In this document: positions 34,664-46,900 of the stretch, one piece after another | Layout: every line of letters begins with the position of its first letter | Position numbering within the stretch: position 1 is the stretch's first letter | Source of the DNA: Parelaphostrongylus tenuis | Taxonomy: Eukaryota; Nematoda; Chromadorea; Rhabditida; Metastrongylidae | Assembly: GCA_019055375.1 (NCBI GenBank) | Contig: JAHQIW010007105.1 | Span: forward strand, 62,001-126,000 | DNA: 64,000 nt | Direction: 5' to 3' | The notes under the pieces: model-generated | Databases searched by the model: none | Seen by the model: only the letters and a program-made list of their open reading frames with translations | Told to the model about the DNA's origin: nothing | Position numbers and translations under genes: made by a program

Positions 34664-34712
34664 GGGTCACTGACGAGGAGGCCGAAACCTCTGAAACATC
34701 GGTGTATGGCCC
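34664..34712 (+). ncRNA. Hammerhead ribozyme (F4), intact
   Basis: Stem I GGGTCA/TGGCCC (6 bp), core CTGACGA, stem II GGAGG/CCTCT (5 bp, closing G-U) with a CCGAAA loop, GAAAC, stem III ACAT/GTGT, and cleavage triplet GTA at 34704-34706. All invariant bases are present. A decoy GAAAC inside the stem II loop can mislead motif searches. Confidence 0.8.
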
Positions 34713-34790
34713 TGGCGTGCCAACCTCGTTTAGGCTAAAAACGTTCTTTTTTTTCAGAATTTTATGATTGTTTCAGCAAATCCAAGTTTT

Positions 34791-35390
34791 ATTCATAGTC
34801 TGGGGGTAGAGATCTATTTTTTCCTGATTATCGAAAAAACATTATCGACATTGCGCTGGATTGGCTGCTGTATCAAGGTCACAAAATATGATGATTTTAG
34901 ATTAGCCAGGAGCTATACTACCCATTGCATATTTGGGTAATGTAATTGCAGTTGCGTATAATTATATGTATTTGCTAGGTTACTATGAGAAATTGGATCC
35001 GCGTGTAAGAAGAATTTGGTAAAGCTGCTAGTTGATGATATTGTGAGAGAAGTTATGCCTAAATAAATATTTTGAATAAAAGATCTTCTCTACAGTAAAA
35101 CTTGACATCTAACACTCTACCTCCAAGGACATGTTACGAACTTTTTCCAGTTGTGTAGATCAAGCAAATAAATCACATACGTTGAAGCCATATAGCGCTT
35201 GTGCTTGAAGGTAAGAATATACGTTCTTATTGACTGCTCTGTAACATTCTCTAATTAGCTGTCACAACTTTATAGTTTTGGGTTTACGATTATTCGCTTC
35301 TCTTCTTCATCTCATTATCGATGTGAGCTTATTACTCCATTACAAATTGCTATGTTGTTTGCGAATACTCTAGAGCTTACCTCTCAGCAC
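34791..35390. other. No recognisable gene
   Basis: AT-rich spacer before the piggyBac remnant. Confidence 0.45.
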
Positions 35391-35394
35391 CGTC

Positions 35395-36420
35395 ATGTCA
35401 AGAGAAAAAGACGGGGAGGTTTCAGGAGAAGAAGACTGGGAAGTTTTTGAACCAAGCTCCAAGGCTTGGCTGTAAGCGCAGACGAGGACACTGGTAACGA
35501 ATCAGACGCCAGCATGAACAAAAACGTGCACACTCCACAAGATTCTGAGGATAATTATGACGGAACTGACAATGCACAAAGAGCTCATTTCAATGTTGAC
35601 ATTGTAGGTGATTGGATCTCCAATGTGCAGCCACCGACCGTGCTGCCCTTTGATAATTCAGCGGCAGGTGTCAACTCAGCATTGCTACCGGATGCCGGCA
35701 ACCAGCTCTTTTCTACGAACTGCTCATGACCGATCTTTGGGAGTTCATTGTAGAGCAGACAATATCCATGGCACTCAGAAGAAAGCCGACTGTGAGGATA
35801 CCACTGTGGAAGAAATAAAGACATCCATAGCTTTATACATGGAGATGAGAGTTGTGAAGCTACTACAAATGAAAAATTATTGGTGCAGTCATCCATCTAT
35901 AATGAATCCCCGCTTAGGAATATGAGGTTGTGGAGAGTTTAAACAAGCACAAGTTGTTCGTCGATTTCACTAACTGAATGGCTCCCTATTGCTCATACAC
36001 CAGGAAGACATGTAAATGGCGAGTGCAGTCTGCTGCGATATTGCTTTGCAATATCCAATCTCACATCTCAAGTACATCCGCCTGTTCCTCCACCGGGTGA
36101 CACATATGTGACTGATGAACGAGTGGAAAATCTACAAAAGTTACGTGAAAATAAATTTCACTCATCGATTTCAAAATGGAAGTTTATCTCAAATACTTTC
36201 AAGATCATTACGCTGCACAGCCAACACCCAGGCGTATTCTCGAAGTCACTTTGCCACGTCGTGGACGTTGTAATGGATGTTATAGAAAATCATAATACGG
36301 ATAAATACTACTTATGCTCGAAACAAAACTAGAAAAGAAAGCACGAGACGTTGTCGATGTCAGCAGTACATTTGTTTACAATGTGTCAATACTACAATAC
36401 TCATACTACTACTCATACTA
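35395..36420 (+). pseudogene. piggyBac-like transposase remnant
   Basis: The order of parts matches DDE_Tnp_1_7 (piggyBac) transposases. An acidic N-terminus (35466-35729) comes first. The domain start follows, in another frame at about 35790-35925: TTVEEIKTSIALYMEMRVVK and YWCSHPSIMNPRLG. The catalytic middle is missing. A Cys-rich C-terminus near 36250-36400 has RCNGCYRKS and RRCRCQQYICLQC. Known full proteins are near 550-600 aa; only the ends remain, so it is an internally deleted, inactive copy. I did not identify its terminal repeats. Confidence 0.7.
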
Positions 36421-37640
36421 CTGTGTCTATACTACAATACTCATTGGAGATGTGTTGCTAGGCGCTTTGGAGTTCGACAAGTTGTATAAATTCGATTGAA
36501 AAATCATGTCGTATAATACAGAAGACATTTATAAACCGATAGCTGATTATTCTAGGATTTGATGTTTATTGTTATAGATCCCATAATTGGCTTGAATGCA
36601 ACGGGTAAAATTCTATGCAACGCGCGTGAATGAGACCGGTACTGATAATTATGGTGAACTGCTAGTGATCGATGGTTGATGTATAATTTATTGTTTGCTG
36701 AATAAATGTTTTGAGAAAAAAGATCAACAACATCAGGAAAGGCTTGGAAATTTGGGTGAGTAATATGCAATTTCTCCAGAGAACTACTCTACAAATTCAT
36801 GATTGTAGGCCTCATGAAAGCTTATTCGACTGCGTTGAAAGTCGCACACACAAGCTTCATAAAAAAATCATAAATCGAAAAAAATTAGTTTTAGTTTTAC
36901 ACTGTTCCATATCGACGAAAAATAAGAAGAATGAGGATACGTTATTTTCCCCTTGATGATACTTTGGTATTGAAAGGTGGGAATTGTCAGAACACGTACA
37001 CTTTCTTTTTACTGAAAAAGACTTTCATAGAAGACTTTTATAACATATCAGTATTTCCGATCGTAAATTGTCTCTATGGCACGAATTTTACTATGTTCAT
37101 AAATAATATAATCACCAAAACACGCAGTGCGTAGTTCAAGAGACTAGATGTTCACTTAGAGTGTAAAATCCAATTTTAATTTCCTTGCCTCAGGGCACTA
37201 AAAAAAAGGCAATCAAATTTTTTGAATCTGCACTTTTCGAACTCTCGATCGATTATCAAAACTCTACTGTAAGGCCACGCATAAACGATAGAGAAGCGCG
37301 CAAAGCACATCGAAAGCGAAACGCAGTTTTTGTTCATTGTTTTTAAAGCGCTCAAGAAACCTGAATTTGCTATTCAATTCAAAAACTATGCATATATTTA
37401 GAGTCAGCATTTCTCAAGCTATCGAATGACTGCTAGAAAAACCTTTGCTCTGTGAAAAGACCATGTGAACACGAGTGCAAATCACACTGTGCACTCCGAA
37501 AAGAAAAACGCGATTTTCTCCTCGTTGCTACAGCTCACTGAAAAAACATTTCCAAAAACCAACGTTACCATTAGAACAGCAATTTTCTCACTATCGAATG
37601 GTTATTTCAGTTATAACGAGAAGTCTATAGTTGAAGAGAA
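36421..37640. other. No recognisable gene
   Basis: AT-rich; short frames without motifs. Confidence 0.45.
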
Positions 37641-37643
37641 AAT

Positions 37644-37690
37644 CACGAGAATTCGCGTGTACCATGAGTGGTACACGCGAATTTTCGTGA
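37644..37690. repeat. Near-perfect 21-bp palindrome with 4-nt loop
   Basis: ACGAGAATTCGCGTGTACCA is followed by a TGAG loop and its complement with one mismatch. It may be a foldback remnant or a hairpin RNA. No neighbouring feature explains it. Confidence 0.6.
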
Positions 37691-38125
37691 GGGTTATTCT
37701 TGACATCAGTTATCATGGGCATTTCTCGAAGGTAGAATGAATACATTTCCAACTGAAATTTTTACGAAGCTGTCGCATTTTGTTCTCATTCTTGTTATTC
37801 ATAACATTTTTCCAATGTTTTCGTTCATGTAATCCTTCTAAAACTAGTTTATTTATGGCCACTAGTGAGGCGACAACAGTAACATTTTCTTGAAAAATAG
37901 ATGAAAGAGATTCCCTCAATGTAAGTTTTCCTTTTGCAAATATCTCAGCTGTTTCTGAAACAAAGCGCTAAAATCAAATTCATCACATCACACACTTCGA
38001 TGCAATTTGATGCATTACTCTGAGTAATCAATACTGAGATAATTAGCCCATTTATTGCTGCGGTAATGCGACAGTAAATAACAGAAAAATGGAAATGTCT
38101 GCTTCAGATAAATCACAATTCATTT

Positions 38126-39567
38126 TCAATTTCTGCCGACAGTAGCGATCGCCGAAAAGAAGTGCCGCCTGAATGGACCAGATGCCAACATACGAATCGC
38201 TCGGTTCACTACACTTTGCCACATTACTCTCGACCAACTCGTCATGATAATATTTGTGGTCTGCAGAAAAATCTTTTCTCACAAAACAAAGTTGTCTCAA
38301 TGGAAGACTGAAATTCATACTGAGAGAGATCCCGAAATTGTCAAGTGTGGATCGGGCACAGGCGTTATTTTCGGAGCATCAGGAAGTGGCGCTGGTCCTA
38401 GTGCACAAGCCATCCTACCTGCATTCGTATTAGTGCAAATTGCCGTCACCGTGCCGTCGACGATGATGCAAGCACTTTCCCCCGCGTTGACTGCAATATG
38501 CTCTGAGCTCTAGGAAGATATACCTTTATCAAGGTAGAGGAACTAAAAGCAGTTTTGAGCACGGATAATCTTTCATATTTGTGTCCCTTCGAACCATCAC
38601 ACGAAAAATCGAGCAATATATTATTCTCCAGAAGAGGGACAAAAAATTGTACTCCACCAATTATTTGTATTTCAGAGAACAAAGAAGTCAGAGGTGCTTT
38701 TTTGAAACCTGGCTGTGTTCTTGCTCTAAATCTCTTGTATTTCAAAGATGGAATACTCACGCGGATTTGGGTTTTCTACAACAAGGCGCACTTTCGAGCA
38801 CATCAATGGTGTGTAAGTGACTGTTACAGTAAGTTGATTCAAAATGGCCGAAATGACAGCATCAGATAGAAGTGCACTACGAGCTTGGCTTGCGAGAACG
38901 TCAAAGACCTGAAGAACAAACTCTCTCATCACTCCAAAGAGTTTACTTTGAAGCGTCTTCATTCAGTTCATACAAAGCGAAGCGAAGTATATTTACATCG
39001 AGAGGCTCACATACTGTCAGACACCTGGAGCTTGCTCTTTGCCCCTTTCCTGATTCCGCGTAAAATAAAAAATTATTGGAAATTGAAGAGTTGCAGCTTA
39101 CTGTTTGCATTATAAGACGGTCCACAAATCGCCTAGCTCCTTCCGCGCTTGTTGCGATACCAGGGGCTTCAGGCGGAACATCAGGTGCGGTAGAGTAAGC
39201 CATAGCAACAGGCAAAGTGAAGCCAGTAACAGTAAAGTTTCTAGTGCTCCCTGCAGTGGAATTTCATAGTTTTCATGGCAAATAATCAAGGACTAAAATA
39301 CTGTGTTTCGCAAGTTCTTACTTATTTTTTTATCCAAAATTCAAAATAATCTATCAAGAGGCTCGATTGTGAGAGCTAGAATACTGATGAAATATTAGAC
39401 AAATTCATACTGATTAGGATTCATGACTTCTATATAAGACTGAGAATACTTATAAGGCTATAACAATCTTCTATTCATTACCTTGACCTGTAGGCAGCAC
39501 TCCGCATCCAAATACTGTCGACTGTGGCCAGCAGCGTAAATATGATGGGATAGGAATGTCGCACCAT
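38126..39567 (-). pseudogene. G2: paralogue of G1 with a 2-nt deletion in exon 1
   Basis: Exons on minus are 39567-39482 (86 nt), 39250-39102, 38908-38761, 38490-38321 and 38260-38126. Exons 2-5 are open and in phase with clean splice sites: donors GTAATG, GTAAGC, GTGAGT, GTATGA; acceptors CTGCAG, CTTCAG, TTGCAG, CTGCAG. They encode FTVTGFTLPVAMAYS, ARSALLSDAVISAILNQL and a C-terminus with MWQSVVNRAIRMLASGPF. Exon 1 begins MVRHSYPIIFTLLA but is 2 nt shorter than in G1, which throws GCGVLPTGQ out of frame with the start. Either the gene is newly broken or the base calls are wrong there. The protein would otherwise be about 228 aa and secreted. Function unknown. Confidence 0.75.
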
Positions 39568-39569
39568 GT

Positions 39570-40980
39570 TCATTGAAAAAGTCATTTTTGTTTCCTGAAA
39601 GCTAAGCGAGTATCGTAAACTCAGCTGTCAGGTCTATTATTTTCTGCATCAGGTCTCTGACAGGTATAGAACAGCACTCCTACTTTGGTGGCACCACCTT
39701 GTCCAGTTTTTGAACTTCTCAAGTGCTTCAAGCAGTCCCAACTCGTATAACTCAAAGCAATACCTTTCAAAGTACATTTATGATAGATTCTGCTGAACCA
39801 CGGAGATATCGGTTAATGGTGTAAAAGACGTGTCAAATGAGAATGACAATGAACTTCATAGAAGGAAACACTTGAGAAATATCAATTAATGCTCCAAATC
39901 TTCGAGTGACGTGGCGGTAATTCAATTCCCGCCTTCTAATTTATGATGCTGCGAGATGAAATCACGACTTTCTAAAAAAATACGATGCTCATAAGCGACA
40001 AGTCGCCGAAATCACGAGTGCATCTTTGTAGAAAGTGTGCAAAAGCAGATTTCGATTTATTGAAAACACGCACAAGTTGTGCTGTGAAATGTCTTTGATG
40101 ACATATTATATTATGAAGCAGACATTGTGTCTGCTAAGCACTGGTATTCTCATTTGCCTCTTGCACTCAGTACTCCTCATTGCTATATTCCTCATTGTTG
40201 GAAAGGCCGAATGATATCCACAACTGGACGGATACTTTAGAGGATTTTCTTCAAATCATTTAGAGACAAGCGGAAATTTGCATGCCAATGAGAAACCACT
40301 AATATCAGGAAAAAAACGGGAAATCGTGTCAAAATTGGTAGAAGAAACAATTGCATGCAGCATTAAATTTGTTGTGAGCAGAAGAATCCTAAGTTTTAAT
40401 GGGATTGTCCAATGTATTGGAATGGGAAAGTACAGTAGACATCGTTGAGAACGCAAATGAGGTAACGCTGGGCAGTTTTCTTTCTCACCTTGCTTGTTTT
40501 CAAGTTTCTCATCATGATTAATGTTTATGTAATGCCCTCAATTTCTCGCAGTCACGACGTGCAGACAAAGCAAAATTCGTTGCTGCACATTTTGTGTAGT
40601 GAACTAAATTGTCTGAAGGGTTGTCCACTTTCTGCGAACTGAAAAGCTGATATGAAAATTGCGAAGGGTAAATTCCCTACTATAAATCATTATTTCGACT
40701 AATTCAGTATCTTCAAATCCTGTAGTTATTCAAAATTTCTAACTAAACAACGTTTAAAGCAAAGTCTGCTGTATCCTGCGATAGGGGGGCTGGGTCTAAT
40801 ATTATTCCAATTCCAACATTTTCGTTCATAGATAACTACAGTAGTCGGCCTCCAGTCCATAAAATTATGTGTAGCGAACGATGGATTAAGTTTCGAATTT
40901 TGAAAAACTCTTTATCTTAAACTATACCTTAAACAAACTAAAAAATCTTTCGAAATCCATGCGTAGTTATCCCCTTATAA
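39570..40980. other. 5' flank shared with G1, then no recognisable gene
   Basis: 39600-39880 is similar to 15960-16200 upstream of G1 (a TTTATGATAGATT block and a GTGTCAA-TGA block). Beyond that nothing is identified. Confidence 0.5.
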
Positions 40981-40984
40981 GGCG

Positions 40985-41170
40985 TAGCATTATCTGCTTT
41001 AGGGTGATGTTTAAGGTAAAAACTTTCGAATTATCTTGAAAACCTAGGATACTAACTGAGTCAAATCTGTTATTTATTTTAAGAAAAGTACGCTTTGGAC
41101 TTTTGAGATGGTCTTTCCAGGACATTTGCAGAAATGTGATAGACCACTGATAAGCCCAGGTGATGGAGCG
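40985..41170 (-). repeat. Dispersed repeat X, copy 2
   Basis: Reverse-complement match to 17200-17380, including TATCAGTGGTCTAT, CATTTCTG and GGAAAGACCA blocks. Confidence 0.45.
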
Positions 41171-42740
41171 TCCGTCTAGCATTTTGCAGCAACAGCAGCA
41201 TAGGTCGGCAAAGCATTCAGAATGCTATAATTCTTTATTCCTATGTGGTACTCTTCATTGTTAAACTTTCACGTCTACTGCTCGGAATGCGACTTTTGGA
41301 ATTGTGAGTTGCTATAAATGGTTGTGGTCGTAATGATGAACTCAGACAGCCTCTCATACTGGTCGTACCATTCAAATGCGTAAGTCTCACTAAACGTTCC
41401 TCAAGCGTTTTTCTAGCTCCAATTATTGCGCTCAAATCTGCAGTGATAATTTTGAAACGCGTGGTCTTCTCTTAAGAATCTTCTGTAGCCCATATATAAC
41501 GCTTCGACTTTGTCTCCGTCAAGGGTCATGTTGGTGCGTAAACGGCAAAGATGATCAAAGCTTGTAGTTTTAACGAGAACTCAGCGCCTTTTCTTGGTCC
41601 CATGAAATTTGCATGCAAGTATTACCTCAATGTATGCCTTAGAAATCTGTTCGCTAATTAAGCAGGATGAAAGATCACTTGACCTTTCAAACACACACTT
41701 GAAAGGTCGAGCAGGAGAATCTCCTAAGCAATAGAAGGGATCCAAATTTTGAGCTGGATCAACCATCCAAAATCAAAGACGCCGCCTTGCACACAAGGCT
41801 GTCCAAGATCGAATGAAACGGACAAGTAGTGCGTTTCAGTGAAAACCAATTAGGGAGAACTGTTATCGGCCGGATCCTCCGGAGTGCTAAACGCACATCA
41901 GGAAAACCACCTGGTGCGGTCTGATTTATTTACGAAAAGTCCAGATAAGATAGATGTTGTCTAACGAATGACTGCAGGAGGAAAATTCTACTGGTTTCTC
42001 TTTTGCGCAAAACGAAAATTAGAACGTTTACTGGAAGCCTCTCAAGCTACTCGCGGTAAGTGGGACGACATTCGATACAGCTGATGGCAATCCACATAAA
42101 ATAGTGTTGTGAGACAGTTATGGTACTACGATGTTTGATTAAAAGGGTTTTGCCACAGCACTGGTCAGAACTCTTCAATTTGAAACAGTCTCACATTGAA
42201 AATGCATGAGGAATAAATTAGCGAGATTGTTCGTCAATTAGCAATACAAGCAAAGCGATACGAAACTTCTCGACCGCGGAATTGCTTCAGCGCAAAATTG
42301 CTATAATATGAAAGTTATTATTCAGCTTCAATCGCTCGTAAAAGATTCATAACACGGCCTACGATTATACAGCGCTGACGGTGCTTTCATTTTGTCATTC
42401 GTCAAATAAACAAAAGAGAAATTATGACGTTTCGTTTCACAGAGTTCTCTTAAACATAGTGAAAATGGGTGGAACTTCCTGTTTCACATAGACACGTCGC
42501 TCACTCCTGGACTGAGGTGCCATAAAGATGGAAGTATATTCTAGAACTTCCAGTTGTTGGAGAACAGCCGTCAGCGAAAAGCGTTTCATAGTCCCAAATC
42601 CAATCCAACATATGCCGCACTGATTTGTTAAAAGTGGAAGATGAATGCTATTGTGATCATCCACTGACAAAAATGTAAGAAACGCACTGAGCGGTTTTTT
42701 CTCTTGTAAAACGAGGATCTCCATTGACCGCCTTTTATAG
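41171..42740. other. No supported gene
   Basis: Short frames on minus (for example 95 aa at 42437-42724) without motifs. A short inverted repeat lies at 41680-41710 (GACCTTTCAAACAC and its complement). Confidence 0.4.
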
Positions 42741-42812
42741 ACCTAGGGCTTTATAGGGCTAGAAAGGATCGTACTCGATAATAACTAACATGTCTTGAGC
42801 TGTTTGTCAGGT

Positions 42813-42863
42813 CTAAGTGCTAGACAGGCGCCTGTTCCGTCCTCAAAGACTCCTCAGTAGCTC
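42813..42863 (-). ncRNA. Hammerhead ribozyme (F1), two core changes
   Basis: Minus: GAGCTA, CTGAGGAG (allowed N7), a short stem II, CGGAAC in place of CGAAAC, palindromic stem III AGGCGCCT, GTC, then TAGCAC. The A-to-G change in the GAA triplet is likely inactivating. Confidence 0.6.
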
Positions 42864-43045
42864 AGTCCCTCGGTTCAGTCGATCTGTTGAGGCGGACAGG
42901 TATGATTCATTTTCGCAGCCTCAAGCTCGACTGCTAGTCTCTGCAATGTTAGCGGACTCTATCACTTGACTTGCCGTGATTTACTACTCGGCGTAGATCC
43001 CTTCATAAGGAGTATAGCCTCAAAGGATCAACTGAACCGACGGAC

Positions 43046-43096
43046 TATGCTACTGACGAGTCCCTTGAGGACGAAACGGGCGCCTGTCTAGACTTA
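43046..43096 (+). ncRNA. Hammerhead ribozyme (F1), core intact
   Basis: TATGCTA, core CTGACGAG, stem II GTCC/GGAC with loop CTTGA, CGAAAC, stem III GGGCGCCT, GTC cleavage triplet, then TAGACTT. Stem I is shortened to 3 bp by changes on both strands. The catalytic core is complete. Confidence 0.7.
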
Positions 43097-43199
43097 GACC
43101 TCACGAGCGACTTAGAACATGTTATATCAATAGAGTAAGACATTCCCAATTGATACAGAAGAAACTCTATCACAGCAAAGATTCGGTTCATGTCCATTA

Positions 43200-43880
43200 T
43201 AAGGGCAACTAATGAAATGTCGATCTGATTGGCTGGGCAGGAATTTTTCATATGAGTACCAGTGATCATTCAAAAGCACAAGTCTCTGGCTAGAGCGAGC
43301 CGTAAGTAGCCAATTTTTCAAAACACCCTTCTATAACGCTGAAAAACCCTAGATGAAACTATGTTCCACGTCGGTTGTGCATTTCAACAATTACTTCGCT
43401 GGAAGCACGAGAAGCATATGAACGTTCAAAGAATTTCTTCCAGTATCACAGCCATACGTTTGATCTGGAGTTACTCTCGAAGTGAAAAAAAAATTCCCAA
43501 CCGAACGACAAAAACCGCACATCACCGAAGCGTCAATCAGTCAATCGTGGAAGGTTGCCGCATCGAATCTGCGGCCAACAAACCCCCCAACCTTCGATTA
43601 GCGTGTAAACAAGCAAGCCGAATATGTGGAACTCAATCCCATTTTTCTGCTTCGCTGAGGTAAAACGCTCTTTTCAAAAATAAGCGCAGTGTTGGAGTCC
43701 TTGAATCCTACGCTGTCGAATGATTATTAATAGTCTAAAAACAAAGAACTCTATCCGGCGAAAAATATTCGCTTCTGAGATGTAGTTTTATATTGGATCT
43801 TACAGTGTTATAAAAAGGACTTTTCGACAGCGGCCACGTGAAGCTGTAGCCAGAAATTTCAACAAGTAATGCCGAAAAAA
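43200..43880. mobile_element. M element, truncated right end
   Basis: The left arm (TTTTTCATATGAGTACCAGTG, then CCCTTCTATAACGCTG) is inverted to the right arm (TTACAGTGTTATAAAAAGG, 43800-43820). The right end stops near 43865, just downstream of the taf-9-like stop. Confidence 0.55.
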
Positions 43881-43922
43881 GGCCCACATGAAACATTTAT
43901 ACATTTACTTTACAAGCCAGTT

Positions 43923-46900
43923 TTACACATCGAAATCTTCTTCAGTAGATCTTTTCAGCAGATTTGTAACATGTTCAGGACGAAGTTGCTGAAGACTATC
44001 GTCCACGTACGGTCCAGTACCTGATAGTTGACCAACACCTACAGACCTGTTATTGGACAATAAATCGGCTGTGCTTCGATCTGAGCCTCGCCATTCAACG
44101 TTAGGCTGCAGAAGACAGAACCTAAATGTAAATTGCCAATTTACCACGCGCATCACATCTGCACACCCTTCAAATGTTAGGTGATATGATACAAAGTAAG
44201 ATTGGCGAACTACCTGTCGTTGGGCAGTTTCAAGCCGAAGTTATGACGAACTTGCGGCAATGGTTGTCCGTTTCGATCACTGGCCATTTTAAGAACTTCA
44301 GCACGCCTTGGTCTCGTATCATAAAGAATACCTGAATAGTTTATAGCGAAAAACTGAACTAAGATCTGGTACAGATCGTTAAAAATACCTTCAATTGCAT
44401 GCATTCATCTCAGTGCACAAACAGGAGCTAGGTTTGATATAAATACTTGTTTCAAGGCATCATGAGCATTCATTAGTTTCTTTGGCTACGGATGTTTTTT
44501 GCTTCACTTTTTCTACTCAATCGGGAGCTTAATCAAGAAGGATGTCGTGTTAGACAAACCGTGAACAGCCGTTTTTTCCGCTTACAAATCTATGCAGAGA
44601 AATGCCTTTCCCGACCGAGTTCATGCATTGGATTGAAATCCTGCTGCTGGTGCTAGCCACTGTGAAAATTGAAGTTCCATCCTTATGAACACATTGTGGT
44701 TACGACGAGATGATAAAGCAACAAGAAAACTTGTACAAATGTGATTATAGTTTGTAAAAGAAGTACGGAAGCGCAGTCCATCAATGTGTGTAAGGGTTTC
44801 TTTTTCGTTTGGCAACACATCAAACCTATCCCCTACGCCGCAGAAGAAGTTTTCATAAAGAATGCTAGTATTCATTCAAAACCTTAAATCTCAGGCTATC
44901 GCTTTCCGAAGCCCATTTTTTGTAAAGATTCTTTTATAATACTGAGAAATTAAAAATGAAATTATGTTTCACATTACCCACGCAATACAACTCTTACTTC
45001 GCTGGAAGCACGAAAAGCACATGAATATGTGGAGAAAATCTTCCAGAATCAGAATCAGACGTTTAATCCGAAATTCTTTAGAAATCGGAGAAACGCTTCT
45101 TAATCAAATACACCTTTCTTAGATGCCATTGATCGATGTTCGCACAGACACCCCAACGCTCCCCACCCCACCGCACGTGAATTGGCTGAAGACTAAAGAA
45201 CACTTGCTCGTGCATCTGAATCAATCTTATATTCCCAGCTCGTCGCAGAGAAACAGTCTTCTCAGGATATAAACGCAGCGTTGGAATCGGTAAGTTTTAC
45301 ATTATCAAATGTAAACCATTAGTCTAAAGAAAAGCTGTGTAGAGCGAGAAATATGCTCGTGTGAAACATAATATTACTTCAATTTCTTCAATGTTACAAA
45401 GGGGTCTTTCTAAAAAATCGGTCACGTAGAACGCTTGCTTGAGAACTAAGCTTTCGGAGGATTGTTAACACTCTTTATGAGAACTCCTTGCCCAACGTAG
45501 GGGATAGGCTTGAAAATCTGTGCTACCAAACCAAAAAGTACCACACCAGACATCTTTAGAATCACTGCAGATACCAGCTCCTGTTCTTACAACTTTTCAT
45601 TGAACATCTAAAAATGTTGAGTGGTATGCAAAACATTTAACCCAAGGCGATATGAAACAGCGTTCCACTTATACGGAGGGTGCGTGCTACCAATGGACCA
45701 CCGACATCGCCGCTTTTCTACCATTCTTTCTGCGATTTGAACTATCAAAGCAGCCAGAATTAAAGGCGAAAAAAAGGAAATTCGCGTTCATCTCTTTTGG
45801 ACGTTACGTCATAACCCAAAAATCAAGTGTCGTAGCCAAAGCGTTCCTTGATAAGTCATAATATTGAGGTTTTAAGTAGCAAATGCACATTGCTCTGTCT
45901 TTCTGGTTGTGGACTGTGAAAAAAGAAGAGTCTGCCAGTGAAAACATAGCAGAAAAAAAGGACTTGCTGAGGTGTTAAAGAATCTACAACTACTCACCAC
46001 AAAAATCCACGGCCATCTGTACATCAGTCTCATCGATTACAATTTTCCCGCAATGTTGCGACATAGCTTTCGCTTTCATAAGCAAACCAGAAGTTGTCGC
46101 GTAGAGCAACTGAAAAGTCGTGAATTGTTATATAACTTAAAGCACATTGTTGTGAAAGGGAATATATTTCAAGCTGTTATATAACTTCTTTCTTTCTTTT
46201 TTATCCATATTTTTGTAGTCAATCGATAGCGTGGGAATTACTTATTCCCCACTAAGTCTGATTGGGGAATGACTTTTATTTCACTTTCTGCTGACAAAAA
46301 GAACTGACGCTTTGCAAGCAGAGTTTCTTTATGGAGTATCTGCCTTTTTCTCTAAATTTCGAGGTTTTAGGAGGAAGCATTACCATTGTTTCTGCTACAG
46401 ATAGCTTTATTTCATGTGCTTTCTTGAATTCACGCTTAAATTCAAAGAATCTCTTCATTTTCACTTGAGCCAACATGTCATGTGGTCTGGTAATGGGCTC
46501 TTGTACAGCCCGATACACGTGTCTCGACACTCGTCAGTCGAGCAGAACCCGTCGTCTTTCAATCAGTCTTAGAAAACACACGAAATAAGGTTATAATATG
46601 ATAAAAAATACCAACCAAAGAGCAATCGAATGTGAAACACTGCAAGTTCGATGATAATTTAACTTGACTAACAATGTAAAACGTTGTCTTCGATACTTCT
46701 CTGTAGGGAGAGCAGGGCTCCTGAGAGATCGGCTAGAAAGATTGAAATATGAGGGGTTCTGCCCGACTGACGAGACTGATCGGGCTGCACAAGAGCCCAC
46801 TGCTAGACCACATGACATGTTGGCTTAAATAATAAAGAAGAGAAAACTTATCTTGATTAGCTGACGAGAGGTTGGTAAATTAGTCGTAGAAGTTCGGCTG

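Larger units (their letters stand above)
34280..34790. mobile_element. F4 element with three tail copies and two hammerheads
   Basis: A tail of about 100 bp (TGGCCCTGGCGTACCAACCT, then CGTTTAGGCTAAAAAC) appears inverted at 34281-34385, direct at 34438-34541 and direct again from 34707. The first two form a near-perfect hairpin around a minus-strand hammerhead; the third is preceded by a plus-strand hammerhead. The spacing between the two direct tail starts is 269 nt. The same plan is seen at 51315-51870. Confidence 0.7.
42745..43140. mobile_element. F1 element with both hammerhead arms
   Basis: Left arm (TAACATGTCTTGAGC, then GGTCTAAGTGCTAGAC) and right arm (GTCTAGACTTAGACCTC, then GAACATGTTATA) are inverted. 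The interior has a CGGTTCAGTCGATCT block and its complement GATCAACTGAACCG, so the fold continues inward. Total about 395 bp. Confidence 0.7.

Noticed and set aside
43923..44156. 77-aa frame as a stand-alone gene
   Set aside because: It is the last exon of the taf-9-like gene read through its acceptor.
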